DNA of 43,760 nucleotides from Hyphomicrobiales bacterium. GTDB lineage: Bacteria > Pseudomonadota > Alphaproteobacteria > Rhizobiales > Beijerinckiaceae. The notes beneath the pieces are model-generated. The model was not told the DNA's origin, searched no databases, and saw only the letters and a program-made list of their open reading frames with translations. Made by a program: the position numbers and the translations under genes. The stretch spans positions 1 to 43,760 of the forward strand of contig CANGQA010000013.1 in the NCBI GenBank assembly GCA_947455995.1, written 5' to 3'. Shown here in pieces: positions 27,693-36,439 of the stretch (within the stretch, counting starts at the first letter, position 1; each line of letters begins with the position of its first letter).

Positions 27693-28525
27693 TGACAATG
27701 CCCTTGCTCACAATCGAACATTTGACCATGCGATTTGGCGGCCTTGTGGCTGTCAACGACCTGAGCTTTGACGTCCATCGCGGCGAAATTACCGCGCTGA
27801 TTGGTCCCAACGGTGCAGGAAAAACCACGGTTTTCAATTGCATAACCGGTTTTTACAAGCCCACCGAAGGACGGTTAAGTCTGAAACATCCCGACAACCA
27901 AACCTATCTGCTGGAACGCCTGCCCGACCACCATATCAACTGGAAGGCCAAGGTAGCCCGCACATTCCAGAACATCCGTCTGTTTCAGGGGATGACGGTT
28001 CTGGAGAATCTGCTTGTTGCCCAGCATAATCCTCTGATGCTGGCCTCTGGCTACAGTATTCTTGGACTTTTAGGGTCAAAATCCTACGCCAGAAGCGAGA
28101 AGGCCGCTTTGGACAAGGCTGTTGGCTGGCTTGAGCGGATTAACCTGATCGAACGGGCCGACGATCCTGCCGGTGATCTGCCCTATGGCGATCAGCGACG
28201 GCTTGAAATTGCCCGTGCCATGTGCACCGATCCGGTCCTGTTGTGCCTCGACGAGCCTGCAGCGGGACTGAACCCGCGTGAAAGTCTCGAATTGAACGCA
28301 TTGCTGACCAGCATCAGGGCCGACGGGCAAACATCCCTCCTGCTCATCGAACACGACATGTCGGTTGTGATGGCGATTTCGGACCATGTTGTCGTGCTCG
28401 ATTACGGGGTCAAAATTTCCGATGGCGCTCCTGAGGAGGTCCGCAACGATCCTCGTGTGATTGCCGCCTATCTCGGCGTCGATGATGACGAGGTTGCGGC
28501 TGTCGAAGCGGAGGTCGGGTTATGA
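27692..28525 (+). CDS. livG: Branched-chain amino acid ABC transporter ATP-binding protein LivG
   Basis: A 277-residue ABC ATPase with Walker A GPNGAGKTT near 38-46, the signature LPYGDQRRLEIARAM, Walker B LLCLDEPAAGLN and the H-loop LIEHDMSVV. The signature begins PYGDQ rather than SGGQ, which is normal for LivG. It pairs with LivF to power LivHM. The C-terminal extension rich in Asp/Glu (GVDDDEVAAVEAEVGL) is typical. It overlaps livF by four bases. Confidence 0.95.
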   Translation: MTMPLLTIEHLTMRFGGLVAVNDLSFDVHRGEITALIGPNGAGKTTVFNCITGFYKPTEGRLSLKHPDNQTYLLERLPDHHINWKAKVARTFQNIRLFQGMTVLENLLVAQHNPLMLASGYSILGLLGSKSYARSEKAALDKAVGWLERINLIERADDPAGDLPYGDQRRLEIARAMCTDPVLLCLDEPAAGLNPRESLELNALLTSIRADGQTSLLLIEHDMSVVMAISDHVVVLDYGVKISDGAPEEVRNDPRVIAAYLGVDDDEVAAVEAEVGL

Positions 28526-29259
28526 GCGAAACAATGAGTCCCCCACTGCTCGAAGTGCGTGGTGTCAAAACCTATTATGGCAAGATCGTTGCCCTGCGCG
28601 GGGTCGACATCAATGTGCGCCAAGGTGAGATCGTGACGATGATTGGCGCCAATGGCGCGGGAAAATCGACACTGATGATGACCATTTTCGGCAAGCCACA
28701 AGCACGCGAAGGGCAGATCCTGTTCGACGGACGCGATATTACCACTTTGCCGACCCATGAGATTGCCCGCCTGAAGATTGCCCAATCCCCCGAGGGGCGG
28801 CGAATCTTTCCGCGCATGACGGTCATGGAAAATCTGCAAATGGGTGCATCGGTGGATCAGGAACGGCATTTTGCCGAGGATTTACCTAAAATCTTTGCGC
28901 TGTTCCCCCGACTCAAAGAGCGCATCGACCAACGAGGCGGCACTTTGTCGGGTGGTGAGCAGCAAATGCTGGCGATCGCCAGAGCCCTGATGTCACGTCC
29001 CCGATTGTTGTTGCTCGACGAGCCCTCGTTGGGGCTGGCTCCGCTGATCACCAAGCAGATTTTCGAGGCCATCAAAAATCTCAACGAGACTGAAGGGCTG
29101 ACGGTGTTTCTGGTTGAACAGAATGCCTACCACGCTCTCAAACTCGCCCATCGCGGTTATGTGATGGTCAACGGCTCCATTACCATGCAGGGCAGCGGCA
29201 AGGAATTGCTGGCCGACCCGCAAGTTCGTGCGGCCTATCTCGAAGGCGGACACCATTGA
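28522..29259 (+). CDS. livF: Branched-chain amino acid ABC transporter ATP-binding protein LivF
   Basis: A 245-residue ABC ATPase: Walker A GANGAGKST, signature LSGGEQQMLAIARALM, Walker B LLLLDEPSLGLAP, H-loop FLVEQNAYHALKLAHRGYV. It forms the nucleotide-binding heterodimer with LivG. It starts inside the end of livG (ATGA overlap) and is followed by a small membrane-protein gene four bases later. Confidence 0.95.
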   Translation: MSETMSPPLLEVRGVKTYYGKIVALRGVDINVRQGEIVTMIGANGAGKSTLMMTIFGKPQAREGQILFDGRDITTLPTHEIARLKIAQSPEGRRIFPRMTVMENLQMGASVDQERHFAEDLPKIFALFPRLKERIDQRGGTLSGGEQQMLAIARALMSRPRLLLLDEPSLGLAPLITKQIFEAIKNLNETEGLTVFLVEQNAYHALKLAHRGYVMVNGSITMQGSGKELLADPQVRAAYLEGGHH

Positions 29260-29263
29260 GGTC

Positions 29264-29632
29264 ATGATGCACACGATTTTATTTGATGAAGGCGGACTGT
29301 TTGTCTTTTTGCTGGTCACCGTGTTTCTGGGCGGCAGCGGCGCCTATGCCACGGGCAAAGCGATGGCCAATAATTGGCATGAATGGCCGATGCTTGTGGT
29401 CTCGCTGTTTGGCTTGGGGTTAGCCGTACGCTTTATCCACTTCGCGCTTTTTCAGGAAAACCTGTTTTCGCTGCATTATTATCTGGCAGACACGCTGGTT
29501 CTGATTGTGATCGGGCTCATGGGCTTCCGCTATACCAGAGCAGGCCAGATGACCCGCCAATATCGCTGGCTCTATGTCCGCACCGGGCCCTTTTCATGGG
29601 CACAGCGCGATCAGGCCTCACAGGAGGGATAG
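29264..29632 (+). CDS. Small membrane protein of the liv operon (DUF6867-type)
   Basis: A 122-residue protein with three to four hydrophobic segments (FVFLLVTVFLGGSGAYATG, MLVVSLFGLGLAVRFIHFAL, ADTLVLIVIGLMGFRYTRA) and a charged C-terminal tail with MTRQYRWLYVRTGPFSWAQR. From memory this matches the DUF6867 family, found in Hyphomicrobiales liv operons between livF and livK. GAGGT lies just before the ATG at 29264; 29267 is an alternative. Position inside the operon suggests a role in the transporter, but none is established. An in-frame ATG at 29228 would overlap livF. Confidence 0.75.
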   Translation: MMHTILFDEGGLFVFLLVTVFLGGSGAYATGKAMANNWHEWPMLVVSLFGLGLAVRFIHFALFQENLFSLHYYLADTLVLIVIGLMGFRYTRAGQMTRQYRWLYVRTGPFSWAQRDQASQEG

Positions 29633-29838
29633 AAACAACTGGATGAGGGCTTTTCGTAAAATTTGTGGTGTTTGACGATAATCTGCACCATTTTTGACCG
29701 TGACAGGCTGACGAAAAAGCGCAATCATCCAACCACCAACAGGGCATGAACTCCCCAAGGATTATGTCAATCATCATCCAAGGAGTTTATGCCATGTCGC
29801 GGGATCGACATGATCCATTATATGAAGGGGAGATTTTG

Positions 29839-30954
29839 ATGAAAAAGACAATGATGACAGGCATTGCCGTCGCAGCCCTGATGGCTTCGGCTGGTTTTGC
29901 AAATGCACAGATCAAACTCGGCGTTGCAGGTCCCATCACTGGCCCGAATGCGGCCTTTGGTGCACAATTGAAGAACGGTGTTGAACAGGCCGTTGAAGAC
30001 ATCAATGCCGCAGGCGGCATTCTCGGTCAGAAAATCACTGTGTCCATCGGTGACGACGTGTCCGATCCAAAACAGGGCGTATCGGTTGCCAATAAATTCG
30101 TTGGTGACGGCGTTAAATTTGTGGTTGGCCACTTCAATTCCGGTGTGACCATTCCCGCTTCCGAAGTCTATCAGGAAAATGGCATGATCGTAGTCACGCC
30201 ATCAGCCACCAATCCAAAGCTGACCGAACGCAACATGTGGAACGTGTTCCGCACCTGCGGCCGTGATGACCAGCAAGGTGCCGTTGCTGCCGAATATATC
30301 GCGACCAAACTGGCTGGCAAAAAAGTAGCCGTTATTCATGACAAGACCACCTATGGTCAGGGTCTGGCTGACGAAACCAAAAAAGCCATGAATGCCAAGA
30401 AAGTCAAAGAAGTACTTTATGAAGGCATCAACACCGGTGAAAAAGATTTCTCGGCTCTGGTCTCCAAGATCAAGGCATCAGGCGCTGATGTCGTCTATTG
30501 GGGCGGCCTTCACACAGAAGGTGGTCTGATCGTGCGCCAGATGCGTGATCAGGGCGTTACTGCTGTGATGATGTCGGGAGACGGTATTACATCTGACGAG
30601 TTCGCCTCCATTGGCGGTCCAGGCGTTGTTGGCACTCTGATGACCTTCCCACCCGATCCCCGTGATCGTCCACAGGCAAAGGCCATTGTTGCCAAGTTCG
30701 AAGCCAAGAAGTTCAACCCTGAAGCCTATACGCTTTATAGCTATGCAGCGGTTGAAATCCTCAAGCAGGCTGCCGAACAAGCCAAGTCGCTTGACCCGAA
30801 GAAGGTTGCCGAAGTCATGCATTCCGGCAAGGCCTTCAAGACCGTCATCGGCGATATCGCTTATGACAAGAAAGGTGACATTACCCGTCCTGACTACACC
30901 ATGTACACATGGAAGAACGTCAACGGCAAAATCACTTATGTCGAAAACAAGTAA
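29839..30954 (+). CDS. livK: Branched-chain amino acid ABC transporter substrate-binding protein LivK
   Basis: A 371-residue periplasmic binding protein. The signal peptide MKKTMMTGIAVAALMASAG is cleaved after FANA, giving a mature start QIKLGVAGPITGPNAAFG, typical of type I Leu/Ile/Val-binding proteins; the ligand region includes VVTPSATNPKLTE and NVFRTCGRDDQQG. AAGGGGAG sits seven bases before the ATG at 29839, which fixes the start; upstream in-frame ATGs lack a signal peptide. A 206-base gap after the membrane-protein gene may hold an extra promoter to give high binding-protein levels. Amide substrates cannot be excluded. Confidence 0.94.
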   Translation: MKKTMMTGIAVAALMASAGFANAQIKLGVAGPITGPNAAFGAQLKNGVEQAVEDINAAGGILGQKITVSIGDDVSDPKQGVSVANKFVGDGVKFVVGHFNSGVTIPASEVYQENGMIVVTPSATNPKLTERNMWNVFRTCGRDDQQGAVAAEYIATKLAGKKVAVIHDKTTYGQGLADETKKAMNAKKVKEVLYEGINTGEKDFSALVSKIKASGADVVYWGGLHTEGGLIVRQMRDQGVTAVMMSGDGITSDEFASIGGPGVVGTLMTFPPDPRDRPQAKAIVAKFEAKKFNPEAYTLYSYAAVEILKQAAEQAKSLDPKKVAEVMHSGKAFKTVIGDIAYDKKGDITRPDYTMYTWKNVNGKITYVENK

Positions 30955-30969
30955 GCATCCGGATGCTTA
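30952..30969. repeat. 18-bp perfect palindrome containing the livK stop codon
   Basis: TAAGCATCCGGATGCTTA is its own reverse complement; the first three bases are the livK stop. It could form a short hairpin in mRNA just before the terminator at 30975. Confidence 0.7.
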
Positions 30970-30974
30970 ACGAG

Positions 30975-31001
30975 AAAGGGGCAGCTCGCTGCCCCTTTTT
31001 T
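30975..31001 (+). terminator. Rho-independent terminator of livK
   Basis: AAAGGGGCAG-CTCG-CTGCCCCTTT followed by further Ts: a ten-base GC-rich stem with a four-base loop and a U tract, 20 bases after the livK stop. A textbook terminator; ccdA is convergent. Confidence 0.93.
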
Positions 31002-31030
31002 ATGCCTGAATAAAGCCGAAGCGCTTGAAT

Positions 31031-31759
31031 TCAGCCCAATTTGGCCAAAGCTGGGAAAGTTTCGATCAACCAATAGGACAATTCGGAAAAACCACCGGTC
31101 AAAAAGGCAATCCCCGTGACCACCAATGCCACTCCCGTCAGCCGCTCGACAATCGGCATGGCATGCCGGAAGCGCTGGGCAAGGCGGGTAAAACCTTCCA
31201 GTGCTGTTGCTGCCAGCAAAAACGGTACACCAAGTCCCGCCGAATAGACTGCAAGCAAGGCGGCTCCGCGCCAGACCGTTTCTTCGGATCCTGCCACCGC
31301 CAAAATCGCCGCCAGAACCGGGCCGATGCAGGGCGTCCAGCCAAAGGCAAAAGCCAGCCCCATGACATAGCCGCCCCAAAGACCAAGCGGTTTGTTGATA
31401 TGCAGGCGCTTTTCCCGATAGAGCCAAGCGAGTTTGAACAGGCCGAGAAAGTGCAAACCCATCCCCATGATCGCAAGACCAGCCAGCGCCGAAAGCCATT
31501 CGAGATTGGCCCGCAACACCTGGCCGAAAGCCGATGCTGTCGCGCCCAAGCCGATGAACACGGTAGAAAATCCGAGCACAAACAGCAAAGCCGCAAAAAA
31601 CAACTCTTTTTGGGCCTTTTTAGTGCCCTTATTGATCAATTCCTCGGCCGTTTGTCCTGCCAGATAGGTCAGATAGGGGGGGACGAGCGGCAGGACACAA
31701 GGGCTCAAAAAACTGAGAATACCGGCCAAAAACACTGCGGGGATGGATACATCATTCAT
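31031..31759 (-). CDS. ccdA: Cytochrome c biogenesis thiol transporter CcdA
   Basis: A 242-residue inner-membrane protein with six predicted membrane helices. The redox cysteines lie in LSPCVLPLVPPY (helix 1, near residue 21) and FGWTPCIGP (helix 4, near 144), the standard CcdA arrangement. It passes electrons from cytoplasmic thioredoxin across the membrane to periplasmic thiol reductants for cytochrome c maturation and other disulfide reduction. It stands alone, convergent with livK; no ccm genes are near. Confidence 0.94.
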   Translation of the reverse strand: MNDVSIPAVFLAGILSFLSPCVLPLVPPYLTYLAGQTAEELINKGTKKAQKELFFAALLFVLGFSTVFIGLGATASAFGQVLRANLEWLSALAGLAIMGMGLHFLGLFKLAWLYREKRLHINKPLGLWGGYVMGLAFAFGWTPCIGPVLAAILAVAGSEETVWRGAALLAVYSAGLGVPFLLAATALEGFTRLAQRFRHAMPIVERLTGVALVVTGIAFLTGGFSELSYWLIETFPALAKLG

Positions 31760-31888
31760 GGGTCTGCTTTACCCTATCACCTCAGGGATGAGAAGGCCTG
31801 CCCGGCGCAATAGCAATCTTAGTCCCTCGCATACCCCATTTACTTATCTCCCTCTTGCAAGCAAAGCTGATCCCCTGCACTGTAGAGC

Positions 31889-32914
31889 ATGCGCAATCTG
31901 ATAACCGATGTTCCCGGTGTCTATTTTGGTCAGGCGGACAATCACGCGATTGCCTCCGGCGTCAGCGTTGTCCTGTTTGAAACCCCTGCAATCGCCTCGA
32001 TTTCGATCATGGGTGGTGCACCGGGTACACGCGATACCGCCTTGCTGGAACCTGAAATGACAGTCGAGCGCATTGACGCGATTGCCTTGTCCGGCGGCTC
32101 AGCCTTCGGGCTGGATGCGGCAGGCGGCGTCATGGCGGGGCTGGCCCAGAAAGGGCGCGGCTTTCAGGTTGGCGCTGTCAGAGTGCCCATCGTACCGCAA
32201 GCCATCATTTTCGATCTGTTGAATGGCGGCGACAAGAGCTTTGCCAACGGGCAGACCACCTCCTTCCACCCCTATTTCGACATGGGACTTCGCGCCACAA
32301 AGCGGGCGGGAAAAGACATGCAGCTGGGAAGCCATGGTGCAGGAATCGGCGCGACACTGGCAGATCTCAAAGGCGGGATAGGATCAACCTCGGCACGGCT
32401 ACCCAACGGCTTTACGGTTGGGGCAGTGGTGGTGGTCAACGCCGTAGGACAAGTGACCATGGGCCAGAGCAGACATTTCTGGGCCGCACCCTACGAACAG
32501 GGCAAGGAATTCGGCGGTCATGGCATGCCCGCCTCCATCGCGCCGGCCATGTTGGTGCCCCAATTCAAGGGCCGCGAGCCTACGGATCGGTTCATCGGCC
32601 AAAACACGACCATTGCCGCCATTGCCACCGATGCGCCTTTGACAAAGGCCCAGTGCAAACGGGTCGCACATGCTGCACAAGACGGATTGGGACGCGCAAT
32701 CCGGCCCGCCCATTCTCCGATGGATGGCGATATCGTCTTTGCCGCCTCGACCGCCAAACCCGATGAAGCACCATTGGATGCTGCAAGTTTGGCAGACTTA
32801 TGCTCGAGTGCGGCAGATGTGCTAGCCCGCGCCATTGCACGCGGCGTCTATCTGGCACGTGCTTTGCCATTTGGACATGCGTTGACCGATTACCACAGCC
32901 GCTTCGGGCCCTGA
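31889..32914 (+). CDS. P1/DmpA-family Ntn-type peptidase (S58)
   Basis: A 341-residue protein of the DmpA/P1 family of self-processing aminopeptidases and D-amidases. Family features: ITDVPGVYFGQ at the N terminus, VVLFETPA, ALSGGSAFGLDAAGGV (66-81), GSTSARLPNGFTVGAVVVVN (166-185) and the probable autocleavage site IGQNTTIAAIATDAPL with Asn239-Thr240, Thr240 being the likely nucleophile. Such enzymes release N-terminal L- or D-residues from peptides, esters or amides. Its stop codon abuts that of the convergent DadA-like gene. No signal peptide is seen, so it is probably cytoplasmic. Confidence 0.85.
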   Translation: MRNLITDVPGVYFGQADNHAIASGVSVVLFETPAIASISIMGGAPGTRDTALLEPEMTVERIDAIALSGGSAFGLDAAGGVMAGLAQKGRGFQVGAVRVPIVPQAIIFDLLNGGDKSFANGQTTSFHPYFDMGLRATKRAGKDMQLGSHGAGIGATLADLKGGIGSTSARLPNGFTVGAVVVVNAVGQVTMGQSRHFWAAPYEQGKEFGGHGMPASIAPAMLVPQFKGREPTDRFIGQNTTIAAIATDAPLTKAQCKRVAHAAQDGLGRAIRPAHSPMDGDIVFAASTAKPDEAPLDAASLADLCSSAADVLARAIARGVYLARALPFGHALTDYHSRFGP

Positions 32915-34162
32915 TCAGAACCTGTTGATCGTATAGGGCGCGGGATCACACAAAGTCTGTTCGCCCGTCATCATCTCGGCCAGCAAACGGCCTGTGACAG
33001 CGGCATGGGTCAAGCCATGATGCGAATGGCCAAAGGCAAACCAAAGCCCCTTGTGCTTGTCCCCACGGCTGATCACCGGCAACATATCGGGTGTGCAGGG
33101 CCGGGAACCAACCCAAGGTTCGACCTCGACTGACTCGCCAAGCGGAAAAGTCTCACGGGCCAGCGGCTCGATCTCGTTCATCTGGTCCGGCGTCGGTGGC
33201 GCATCACGGAAGGCGAATTCCGCACCGGTGGTGATCCGGATTCCTTTCAGCATCGGAGCAGCACAATAGGAATAGTCAGCGTCATACAATGTATGGTTCA
33301 GGACGGCATTCCCAACGGGTTTATAGTGGCGATGATAGCCGCGTTTAATGCCCAGCGGGACATAATAACCGAGGGTTTTAGCCATTTCGGCTGCCCATGG
33401 CCCCATCGCCACCACAACATCACGTCCCGTTATAGCCCCTTCGACTGTATCGACCCGCCAGCCGCCCTGCGTGTTCTGGTCCAGACTGCGGGCGTCCCCC
33501 TTCACGAACAGCCCGCCGCGCTGTTCAAACAGCCGCAAATAGGCGCGTGACAGTTCCTGGGGATCCGTCACATTGGCAGGATCGAGCAGATGGATGGCTC
33601 CAGCAATCGTTTGCTTGATATGGGGCTCTTTTGCAGCAAATTGTTGCGCGTCCAGCACCTCAACCTTGACGCCGAACGGCTTGATTTTATCAAGATCTTT
33701 GACAGCTTGCGCAAATTTGGCCTCGTTGCGATAAAGCTTGATCCAGCCATCATTGCGGATCAGATGCTGGGCACCAGCGGCATTGACCAGTTTCATATGC
33801 TCGATCAGGCAATTCTGGATCAGCGGATAGGCTGCCTTGGCAGATTGCAGATGCCGCTCGGGCGTTGAGGCCCGCCAATATCGATACAAAAACGGCGCCG
33901 CGTCCATAAGCGCATTCCAGTGGAACCGGACGTCAAGACGCCGATTGCCCGTGACTGTGAATATTTCCTTGAGGTCTTGAGGAAAAGCGTGGGGAAAAAT
34001 CGACGAGCTTTCGATAATACCCGCATTGCCATAGCTGGTGGCTGCTCCTGCCTCACCTTTATCAAGCAGCAGAACCGAGCGACCCTTATCCTGAATCTGC
34101 AAAGCGGTGGCAATTCCGACAACACCTGCACCCAGTACAATACAATCAAACGACTTCTGCAT
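32915..34162 (-). CDS. FAD-dependent D-amino acid dehydrogenase-like oxidoreductase (DadA family)
   Basis: A 415-residue DAO-fold flavoprotein with the dinucleotide motif GAGVVG (11-16), DKGEAGAATSYGNAG and a C-terminal FGHSHHGLTHAA typical of DadA-type dehydrogenases. It likely oxidises a D-amino acid or related amine to an oxo acid and passes electrons to the respiratory chain. Glycine oxidase ThiO is related, and thi genes are about 2.3 kb away, but the sequence is closer to DadA in length and motif. The start at 34162 gives a clean N terminus. It is divergent from rpe and end to end with the P1 peptidase gene. Confidence 0.82.
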   Translation of the reverse strand: MQKSFDCIVLGAGVVGIATALQIQDKGRSVLLLDKGEAGAATSYGNAGIIESSSIFPHAFPQDLKEIFTVTGNRRLDVRFHWNALMDAAPFLYRYWRASTPERHLQSAKAAYPLIQNCLIEHMKLVNAAGAQHLIRNDGWIKLYRNEAKFAQAVKDLDKIKPFGVKVEVLDAQQFAAKEPHIKQTIAGAIHLLDPANVTDPQELSRAYLRLFEQRGGLFVKGDARSLDQNTQGGWRVDTVEGAITGRDVVVAMGPWAAEMAKTLGYYVPLGIKRGYHRHYKPVGNAVLNHTLYDADYSYCAAPMLKGIRITTGAEFAFRDAPPTPDQMNEIEPLARETFPLGESVEVEPWVGSRPCTPDMLPVISRGDKHKGLWFAFGHSHHGLTHAAVTGRLLAEMMTGEQTLCDPAPYTINRF

Positions 34163-34373
34163 AGCGGACGACTCCTATTTAAGCCCCTATTTTGGCCATA
34201 GACACTTCAAGCGCAAGCCGCAAGCCTCACGATGCCGGACAGGATTGCCGAAACCGCCTTCAAAGCCCTTACAATCCACAAAACGCCAAGCCAACATCAA
34301 AAGCAACCATCCAATGCCATCCACCGAATATCGGGGAAGAATGAACAGATCGCGTTGCATCAAAAGGCCAGCA

Positions 34374-35066
34374 ATGTTAACGCCCTACTGTATGACAAAA
34401 CCGATTTTGATTGCCCCTTCCCTGCTGGCTGCCGATTTCGCCCGACTTGGTGCCGAATTGCAGGCTGTTGACCGCGCTGGAGCCGATTGGATCCATCTGG
34501 ATGTCATGGACGGACATTTTGTGCCGAATATATCTTATGGCGCCGATGTGATCCGCGCCTTGCGGCCTTTGTCCCAATCGGTGTTCGATGTGCATCTGAT
34601 GGTTGCGCCGGTCGATCCCTATCTGGAACAATTTGCCAGAGCAGGCGCAGATATCATCACTATTCATGCCGAAGCGGGAGCCCACACCTATCGTTCCTTG
34701 CAGACCATTCGGGCACTCGGGCTTAAAGCCGGATTGGCTTTGAACCCCGGCACCCCCGTTGCTGTGATCAAACCTGTGCTGGAGATCATTGATGTGGTCT
34801 TGCTGATGACTGTGAACCCTGGTTTCGGTGGACAGGCTTTCATCCATCCGGTCATCGAGAAGATCGAGCGCGTGCGTGATCTGATCGGAGATCGGGACAT
34901 CATGCTGGAGGTCGATGGCGGCGTAACCGTTGCTACAGCGCCGCTCTGTGCCAAAGCCGGTGCGCATGTGCTGGTTGCCGGGTCCGCCGTCTTCAAGGCC
35001 GGCAACGAGGCTGGCTACAGGCACGAGATCGCCAGTATCAGACAGGCTGCCGAGGCAGCACAATAA
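34374..35066 (+). CDS. rpe: Ribulose-phosphate 3-epimerase
   Basis: Interconverts ribulose 5-phosphate and xylulose 5-phosphate in the pentose phosphate pathway. Family hallmarks are IAPSLLAADFARLG, HLDVMDGHFVPNIS, DVHLMV, MTVNPGFGGQAF and LEVDGGV, with metal-binding His and Asp residues in these motifs. The start is uncertain: ATG at 34374 has AAAGG seven bases before and gives 230 residues, ATG at 34392 (MTKPILIAPS) gives a length closer to the family, and ATG at 34341 has GGGGAA before it. It precedes purB on the same strand with 46 bases between, and is divergent from the DadA-like gene. Confidence 0.93.
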   Translation: MLTPYCMTKPILIAPSLLAADFARLGAELQAVDRAGADWIHLDVMDGHFVPNISYGADVIRALRPLSQSVFDVHLMVAPVDPYLEQFARAGADIITIHAEAGAHTYRSLQTIRALGLKAGLALNPGTPVAVIKPVLEIIDVVLLMTVNPGFGGQAFIHPVIEKIERVRDLIGDRDIMLEVDGGVTVATAPLCAKAGAHVLVAGSAVFKAGNEAGYRHEIASIRQAAEAAQ

Positions 35067-35112
35067 TCATTCCGCTTTCGATTGGCCCAGCCCCACACTG
35101 TAAGGACAACTG

Positions 35113-36420
35113 ATGATCCCGCGTTACAGCCGCCCCGAAATGGTCGCCATCTGGTCACCCGAAACCAAGTTCCGCATCTGGTTCGAGATTGAGGCCCATG
35201 CCTGCGATGCCTTGGCAGCCATTGGGGTCATCCCCAAGGAAAGCGCCAAAACCATCTGGGAAAAAGGCGGCAGTGCTGTGTTCGACGTCGAGAAGATCGA
35301 TGCCATCGAGCGCGAGGTCAAGCATGATGTGATCGCTTTTCTGACCCATCTGGGCGAGTTTATCGGCCCAGACTCCCGTTTCGTGCATCAGGGCATGACC
35401 TCTTCCGATGTGCTCGATACCTGCTTCAATGTGCAATTGATGCGGGCCTCCGATCTGATGCTCGCCGATCTGGATGCCTTACTGGCTGCTCTGAAGCGCC
35501 GCGCCTTTGAACATAAGATGACGCCAACCATTGGCCGTTCGCACGGAATCCATGCCGAACCCACCACTTTCGGCATCAAACTGGCCTTGGCCTATGCCGA
35601 ATTCGACCGCTGCCGTGACCGATTGAAAGCGGCACGCGCCGAAATCGCCACCTGTGCGATTTCAGGTGCTGTCGGCACTTTTGCCAATATCGACCCCAGC
35701 GTCGAAGAGCATGTGGCCAAAGCCATGGGCCTGAATGTAGAACCGGTCTCGACACAGGTGATCCCGCGTGATCGCCACGCCATGTATTTCGCCACTCTCG
35801 GTGTAATTGCCTCCTCGATCGAGCGCCTAGCAACCGAAATCCGCCATTTACAGCGTTCTGAGGTGCTGGAGGCGGAAGAGTATTTCTCGCCCGGCCAGAA
35901 GGGCTCCTCAGCCATGCCGCACAAGCGCAATCCGGTGCTGACCGAAAACCTGACGGGACTGGCACGCATGGTGCGCGCCTTTGCCATACCAGCCATGGAA
36001 AATGTCGCTTTGTGGCACGAGCGTGATATTTCACACTCATCGGTTGAACGGATGATTGGGCCCGATGCCACAATCACGCTTGATTTTGCGTTAGCCCGTT
36101 TGACTGGAGTTATAGACAAGCTGGTGGTGTATCCCGAAAATATGCAGAAAAATCTCGACCGTCTGGGCGGTCTGGTGCATTCGCAGCGTGTGATGCTGGC
36201 TTTGACACAAAAAGGCATCAGCCGCGAGGATTCCTATCGCCTGGTTCAGCGCAATGCCATGCCGGTCTGGCGGGGTGAAGGCGACTTCATGACACTGCTC
36301 AAAGCGGATCCGGAGGTAACGGCCGCTCTCAGCAATGCTGAAATCGAAGAAAAATTCGATCTGGCTTATCATTTGAAGCATGTCGACACCATCTTCAAAC
36401 GGGTGTTCGGCACCGCCTGA
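35113..36420 (+). CDS. purB: Adenylosuccinate lyase
   Basis: Cleaves succinylaminoimidazole-carboxamide ribotide and adenylosuccinate in purine synthesis. The 435-residue protein carries the fumarase/aspartase signature SSAMPHKRNP (265-274), the substrate-binding TSSDVLDTCFN (near 95-105) and GRSHGIHAEP with the catalytic His (near 140). Ribosome site AAGGA lies seven bases before the ATG. The length matches the B. subtilis-type PurB rather than the longer E. coli type. thiM starts 19 bases after the stop. Confidence 0.96.
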   Translation: MIPRYSRPEMVAIWSPETKFRIWFEIEAHACDALAAIGVIPKESAKTIWEKGGSAVFDVEKIDAIEREVKHDVIAFLTHLGEFIGPDSRFVHQGMTSSDVLDTCFNVQLMRASDLMLADLDALLAALKRRAFEHKMTPTIGRSHGIHAEPTTFGIKLALAYAEFDRCRDRLKAARAEIATCAISGAVGTFANIDPSVEEHVAKAMGLNVEPVSTQVIPRDRHAMYFATLGVIASSIERLATEIRHLQRSEVLEAEEYFSPGQKGSSAMPHKRNPVLTENLTGLARMVRAFAIPAMENVALWHERDISHSSVERMIGPDATITLDFALARLTGVIDKLVVYPENMQKNLDRLGGLVHSQRVMLALTQKGISREDSYRLVQRNAMPVWRGEGDFMTLLKADPEVTAALSNAEIEEKFDLAYHLKHVDTIFKRVFGTA

Positions 36421-36439
36421 ACAGGTAGGAAGTGACGTG

